Source: Trichostrongylus colubriformis | Lineage: Eukaryota > Nematoda > Chromadorea > Rhabditida > Trichostrongylidae | Direction of reading: 5' to 3' | DNA: 64,000 nucleotides | Assembly: GCA_963978905.1 (NCBI GenBank) | Contig: OZ022261.1 | Span: 18,027,582 to 18,091,581 of the forward strand | Shown here: piece after piece, positions 59,026 through 64,000 of the stretch | Layout of the letters: every line of letters starts with the position of its first letter | Position numbering within the stretch: position 1 is the first letter of the stretch | Position numbers and translations under genes: made by a program | Notes under the pieces: generated by a model | The model's input: the letters and a program-made list of their open reading frames with translations, nothing else | Database searches by the model: none | Told to the model about the DNA's origin: nothing

Positions 59026-59963
59026 TTGGGTTGGGGAATAAGTTCCCGCCGTTTTTTAACCCCTTTTTTCTCATTGTTCCCTTCATCTCTCGGCAAAGCT
59101 TATATACGTTTTGGATAGAGCTTTTGTTTTGCTCTACAAAATGCTACTATCTTTTTTCGATTCCTTTGACTATCTAGTATTTATGAGGATTGGAGATGAA
59201 GTAAGCTGAAGGCAAAAAATTGGCACTTGCGCACCTCATCCTTCTCGTTTACCGTCGACATCAAAAACGTACGTGTATGTGTTTTACTACTTTTTATTTA
59301 AATCGCTCAACTTTTTGCTGTTTTTAAGACTCACAAATGCAGTACTCGCAAAAAAGTGCACTTTCCTTATCTTCACTTCCTCGCCTACCATCGAGATTGG
59401 AGAGGATGTGCTCACACGCATCCGATAGAGCTTTTTTTGCTCTACAAGATGATACCTCCTCCTTTCTTTTGTATCCTCTCATATTTTAGTATGTAAGAAT
59501 TAGTTTCCACCTTTTTTCAATTCGAAATTGCGTAATGAAAATGATTTTTTTAGCAGAGTCTCTTGTACTATTCGATATGTAGGTCTCTTTTCGCTCTATA
59601 AGATAGTGTTTGCGATTTTGTTCGAATTGAATTTTTGCCATTTTTTGATCATTTAAAGTCGACGAAATCGAGCATTTTTGACACCATGTGTGTCGACACT
59701 ATCGAAAACTTATACACATCTATTTTTGATCTCGACGGCAGACGAGAAAGATGAGGTGCGCAAGTGCCAATTTCTTGCCTTCAGCTTACTTCATTTTCAA
59801 ACCTCATTAATATTAGGTAGCCGAAGGAATCGAAAGCAAATTATAGCATTTTGTAGAGCAAAAAAAGCTCTATCGAAACGATATATAAGGTTTGCCGAAA
59901 GATGAAGGAAAGAATGTGAAAGACGGGATTAAAAAACGGCGGGATTTTATTCCCAACCCCCAA
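59026..59963. mobile_element. Large TIR/foldback element, TA target, 938 bp
   Basis: The inverted ends share TTGGG..TTGGGAATAA, then CCCGCCGTTTTTTAA, and continue with similarity well inward (CTTCATCTNTCGGCAAANCTTATAT, GATAGAGCTTTT). TA flanks both sides (59024-59025 and 59964-59965). Further mirrored blocks (TTGGCACTTGCGCACCTCAT against its reverse complement near 59750) show nested inversion. No transposase is visible. Confidence 0.85.
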
Positions 59964-59965
59964 TA

Positions 59966-60974
59966 GTTAGTTATTCCACATGTACTTTTATGAACTGGCA
60001 GAAATTTCTCCTCATAGATACATATTCGTTTCATTTAGCAACATAGAGAAGCCAAAGCTATTCAATTAGTTACTCCTTATTCCAGTCTCATCTTTCGATT
60101 TCCCAATTTTGCTGTTCCTCTGGGTTTTATGCGTCCTTACCGAATTTCATTAATTTTACGAATCTCAGTCTCTCACCCGAATCAATTGCACGTTTCATAT
60201 TCCTTGCGCTGTTGCCCTATAATCCTTGTTGAAGCGAATGCAGTTACAGTGATCAAGATAAAGTAGTTCGAGGAGGTGCGAAGTGATTAGGGAAGATGCA
60301 AGGAAGGAAGCGTGAAAGGTCAATCTTGACCAAAGCCATTCCCCCAGCTATTTCCCTATGTCAGCGTCACCCTGGCCAGGTCAGTAAGTCACCGGGAGCG
60401 GGAGTGCGAAATGCGCACTGTGCGAGTTGGTGCACCTTTCTCATAGCGCATCTCCTGCAGCCATGACCATAGCCGCGACCAGCTCCTCTCAAATCCTTAT
60501 AGAATTAGGATTTTTCCAGATTCAAGTGCTGATCTGATATACAAAGATGATACTCAAGATAAATGTTCCCCGTTCGTGTGGGTGCACGTGTCGAGCTCAG
60601 TGAAGCGGTAAAATAAAAACAAAGATAAATTTAAAGGTTATTACAAAGGCGACATTTGGCTTCATTTACACACGGCTGCAGCTCGAAATCACTTCCGAAA
60701 CACGGTCGTCCTCCTTGCGATGGTCGCGGATTCGAGCAGTACCTGGAAGGTAGAAGCTGAGGTTGCTCTCGAGGTGTAGGGTTCCGAGTAGGGTACTGAA
60801 GCGGATAGCATGGTTATGAAATGGTAAGTAAATCGAAGATCAGTGGATTACTACAGAGCTGCTGAGAAGCACGGCTCCATTATCATTAAGCAGAATTTTA
60901 AAGAAATGACAGAAGGAGCCGATGTGTTGTCGCACATTCCCAAATGATGACGCGTTGCGGCATTTTCACCATGT
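59966..60974. other. Non-coding, nothing recognised
   Basis: No exon, repeat or element boundary was supported. Confidence 0.35.
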
Positions 60975-60983
60975 GCATGATGA

Positions 60984-61226
60984 GGGTGTGTACCCTTACG
61001 TCAGAATTTCGTACCGCGGCATGTCGCAAGCGAAGCAATGCGGACGAGCTAGAGGCGCCATGTTGTTGGGTCCCGAGGCGATTACAAGTCAACTGCGTAT
61101 CGCGCCCCTAGCATTACCGTGTAATCGTTCTAAGATCCAACTACTGCCACGCGCATAGCTCGCACACACTGCATCGCACGCCGCTCGCTGTCTTTGTTCA
61201 AAATCTTGACATAAGGGCACACACCC
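60984..61226. mobile_element. Mutator-like MITE (GGGTGTGTACCC family), copy B
   Basis: The left end is GGGTGTGTACCCTTACGTCA. The right end, read inward, is GGGTGTGTGCCCTTATGTCA. GCATGATGA lies directly outside both ends (60975-60983 and 61227-61235), a perfect 9-bp duplication. The 243-bp body closely matches copy A at 49023-49262. Confidence 0.95.
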
Positions 61227-61235
61227 GCATGATGA

Positions 61236-62136
61236 GGGATGAAAGCCAGTATCCCGCATCACGCAGTGCTCGGCTCCTCCTGCAGCATATTCAGATAGCT
61301 AGCCTTGTTCGACTCCGATGTGCGTTGACACATGAATCTCCGCAATCGCTCCACTCGCTCCAGTCACTCCAGCCACCGTCGACGCGAGCTCCACAAGGAG
61401 TCGACGATGTGCACGGACGCTGATCAAACGAATAGCCGACACAGTATGGACCTCTGAAATGTTGACTCGTACTGAAAACGTGCTTGAAGGTATCCTCAAA
61501 TGTGTAAAAAAAGGTGACACTGGAAGTTTCAGTGATAAGTGCTAACGGCCGCTAATATGTACTATATTCATGATCGGAACAATGACCATGTATGTCTCAT
61601 ACTCGGTGAACGGATACGATGGTTCGTTCCCGAGTACGAGGGATGCATGGGCATTGTCCGCCGGTCCTCTTCCAGGGATACGTAAAGCACACGTCATCCG
61701 CTCTTCAATGAAATCGGTGATACAATCCGTCCAATCTCAAGAACCTGAATGTGTGCTACCGATTGAACAACCAGACGGGCAGCACCTGTTCGATGGAATT
61801 GGTTCAGAGCACATCCGATTACGAATTTGATGGCCAGTTCCTTGACAGTCTTTTGAACACTGAGACCACTCTGACCACTCTGACCATCCTCCAGGAGAAG
61901 CAGTGCATGACTGGAAAAGCGGGAGATTCGTTTATGACAGGTTTGTTACGAAGAGAACGATGAAGGACAGAATGACATGAACGAACCCTTGCTGTGCATT
62001 GTCGCTGATCGAGTATAGCTCCTGTGCAAAAGCCCTGTACAGCTGGATCCGATACTAGGCAAAATCGTCGCCTGCTCTCCATTAATGTGAAACATGAGCA
62101 TGAAGACCAAGACGACCACTCAGACCATGTTGGAAC
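61236..62136. other. Weakly coding-like, unresolved
   Basis: A + frame at about 61345-61545 reads PLAPVTPATVDASS, then TLIKRIADTVWTSEMLTRTE and VLEG, with a possible donor GTATCC. An overlapping minus frame is also open. A second + frame at 61751-61963 ends in Thr-Leu repeats caused by a short ACTCTGACC duplication. No family recognised. Confidence 0.25.
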
Positions 62137-62568
62137 TTAAAGGAATCGTCCACGGAAAATGAGTTTATGTGTTACCCATATGTTTACGTTGTATTTGCCT
62201 AATGTTGGCCTCATGCAAAATTTCACGCGAAAAAATGCGAATCTGGCTGAGATACAGCACCACAAAGTGCGGTCCAGGTGGGCGGGGCCTCCGTGTAAAA
62301 GCCTCGTCCCGTCGTTCGCCGTGGTCGGAGACGCATTGTAGGAACAGAAGGTTACGTAAACAGTCCCACTCTTCGTTCCCAACGGCGGCGGAAGACGGGA
62401 CGAGGCTTTTACACGGAGGCCCCGCCCACCTGGACCGCACTTTGTGGTGCTGTATCAGCCAGATTCACATTTTTTCACGTGAAATTTTGCATGAGGCCAA
62501 CATTAGGCAAATACAACATAAATATATGGGTAACACAAAAACTCATTTTCCGTGGACGATTCCTTTAA
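62137..62568. mobile_element. Foldback element with TTAA at both tips
   Basis: The arms start TTAAAGGAATCGTCCACGG and are nearly perfect inverted copies for about 170 bp, through GCACCACAAAGTGCGGTCCA and GGCGGGGCCTCCGTGT. A loop of about 60-70 bp follows near 62320-62390. TTAA at both outer ends could be the target duplication, as in piggyBac-type elements, but it is also part of the palindrome. Confidence 0.9.
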
Positions 62569-62756
62569 GGATTATGAAATTCACATAAATTCAACTCGAA
62601 AAAAGGAAAATCAAGAGTGCGTGTCCCTGATCGGGACGCGTCGTTGTGCGATATTGTAGGATGCCGCGCACGGCACATTCCTACCAAAGGTAAAATGAGC
62701 GATCCACTGAAGCTTGAGTCGCGTCGTGCGCGATGGGCACAGTAGCCGCATGCTAA

Positions 62757-62995
62757 CTAAAAGGAATCATCCACGAAGTTCGAGTTCTTCTGTTGCCCAT
62801 TTATTTACAGTCCATTTCCCGACGGCTGGCAGGGTGTGGCTTACGGACTTGGGTGAGAGTGTGTGGCGGGGTGAGAGACATCGATACACGTTCATCCAAG
62901 TCCGTAGGCCTCGCCCTGCCAGCCGTCGGGAAATAGACTTACTGACGGCCGTATGCAAACTTCCACGCGAAAAAGAAGAATCCGACTAAGATAGG
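62757..62995. mobile_element. Second foldback sharing the tip family
   Basis: It begins CTAAAAGGAATCATCCACG, like the tip of 62137-62568. It contains an inverted pair at about 62813-62937 (TTTCCCGACGGCTGGCAGGG, then ACGGACTTGG, and its mirror). The outer right end is eroded (CCACGCGAAAAAGAAGAATC). It lies only about 190 bp from its relative. Confidence 0.75.
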
Positions 62996-63504
62996 GCTCC
63001 TCGAAGTTACCTCCAACGCGGTGAGCGACCGACTGAGTGCGGCCACGGATTTATGGGAGCAAAGAAGCGACAGTCACGTAGCTAGGGATGCAGAGTTAGA
63101 GGCAAATAAATTGAGTGCGGAAATGTCTGCGCTCTGCCCGGATGACTGTTCAAATGTTGCTTGGCAGGAATTCAAACGAGTTGCTTTGCATTGAGACGAA
63201 GGGAATTTTTTTTTGGTTTTTTGTGTTTATGTTTATGTACTGCTACTCTATCTACTAGAAGGATTTAGGAAAAAATTATAATCATGAAATTTCTTTGGAC
63301 GATTTCTTCTATGGTGAACTTCTTCTTCATGAGACAACTCAAACAAAATGTGCTCAAGAATTGGCTACCGACTAACCTTTGACCGGATGATTCGCTTGTG
63401 ACTGCACACAGGAGGTCTGAGCCGAGCACGGTCGAGCTTGTAACGGTTGGCCTTCACACTAATGGAAAATATTTAGCAGTTACTATGTATGATGCTAACC
63501 AGGA
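62996..63504. other. Non-coding, one dispersed repeat block
   Basis: Carries the TGTTCAAATGTTGCTTGGC block shared with 56745-56830. Nothing else recognised. Confidence 0.4.
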
Positions 63505-64000
63505 GGGGCTTTTTACTTCCCATGGAACTTCGAATAGGGACCCCTACAGATCGATAGGGCTTCGAACGCTCATTACAAATGTGAAAACCAAAAGTGCTAC
63601 GGGCTGTTCGGAAGCGAGTTAGGAGGGGTCAAAGTTTGCATGCGAAGACCCATCGACGGGGGACTCTGCTAGTGGTGACTCGTCAACGCGGCTAATCATG
63701 TATGTCACAACAGCCACGTTGGCTCAAAGGTAGTGATCCTCGTCTCCAGGCGTGGGGTGCTGGGTATGCTCCCCGCCTGTTGAGCCTTTTTGCGTTTTGT
63801 GTTTCATGGCCAGAAAATGCTTTTCTTTCACTTCTGAACGTTTCCTTGTACTGGTACCTATCACACCCATCATTTACTCTGCCATTTTATTTATAACTAC
63901 TAACAATACTCACAAGGGAAGCACATCAGGTCGAAGAGACTCCCATACCACTCGAATTAGGCGTTGTTGCGTAAAAAGATTATGATATTCGCGCACAGGG
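63505..64000 (+). repeat. tRNA-related SINE-like repeat, copy cut by window end
   Basis: The head (TTTACTTCCCATGGAACTTC, GATCGATAGGGCTTCGAACG) is followed at about 63705-63785 by TTGGCTCAAAGGTAGTG (A-box-like) and GGGTATGCTCCCC (B-box-like). The common tail (TTTTGTGTTTCATGGC, CTTTTCTTTCACTTCTGAAC, GATATTCGCGCACAGGG) comes next. It matches 50255-50650 in order. An insertion of about 80 bp (AACACTCACAAGGGAAGC region) sits in the tail. Confidence 0.65.

Noticed and set aside
62165..62588. Paired open frames with the same peptide on both strands
   Set aside because: Caused by the palindrome at 62137-62568; not a gene.
1..64000. CRISPR array, rRNA, prophage or bacterial operon
   Set aside because: No regularly spaced identical repeats with spacers and no rRNA-like tracts; splice-bounded exons show eukaryotic DNA.

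Overview
This is eukaryotic DNA, most likely from a nematode and probably a clade V strongylid of the hookworm type. That assignment is inference. It rests on the short T-rich TTTTCAG splice acceptors, small exons spread over very long introns, acceptors sitting directly on or just before start codons as in trans-splicing, and dense Tc1/mariner-type and other inverted-repeat elements. I see no bacterial operons, no rRNA, no convincing tRNA gene and no CRISPR array. Most long open frames in the window are chance frames or lie inside repeats.

The one gene I can name with confidence is a TSC22-domain gene (bunched/TSC22D family; tsct-1 in C. elegans) on the + strand. Three exons at 38023-38183, 39375-39458 and 47398-47487 join in phase 0. 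They encode a complete 83-residue short isoform: the TSC box, the leucine zipper and a short tail. Upstream exons at 33165-33262 and 34486-34624 encode the second conserved box of long TSC22 isoforms (SRFR, then IVPLESKYVRGRW). An exon at 7514-7640 looks like the first box. The gene therefore probably covers at least 40 kb (about 7.4-47.5 kb). Its introns hold a mariner-derived palindrome, a Tc1 relic, Mutator-like MITEs and a hAT-like element. Two further exons at 37202-37613 and 37695-37861 are phase-compatible with this gene, but I cannot identify them.

Other gene traces are weaker. At 0.1-2.2 kb there is the start of a signal-anchor protein and several exons whose phases only partly agree. 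A single exon lies at 17652. At 48.0-48.7 kb are the last two exons of a small membrane protein just downstream of TSC22. A coding-like exon lies at 52474. A single thrombospondin type-1 repeat exon sits on the minus strand at 57280-57453.

The rest is mobile-element terrain. (i) Mariner elements include a decayed transposase and three palindromes, each made of two 3' halves of a transposase gene in mirror image. (ii) There is one decayed Tc1 element. (iii) A Mutator-like MITE family starting GGGTGTGTACCC has three copies with perfect or near-perfect 9-bp target-site duplications, plus several fragments. A second, unrelated MITE also has a 9-bp duplication. (iv) A 1.58-kb hAT-like element has an 8-bp duplication. 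(v) A TA-flanked element carries a long reading frame that does not resemble a transposase. (vi) There are several foldback elements, a tRNA-related SINE-like repeat in three copies, and a roughly 145-bp minisatellite.
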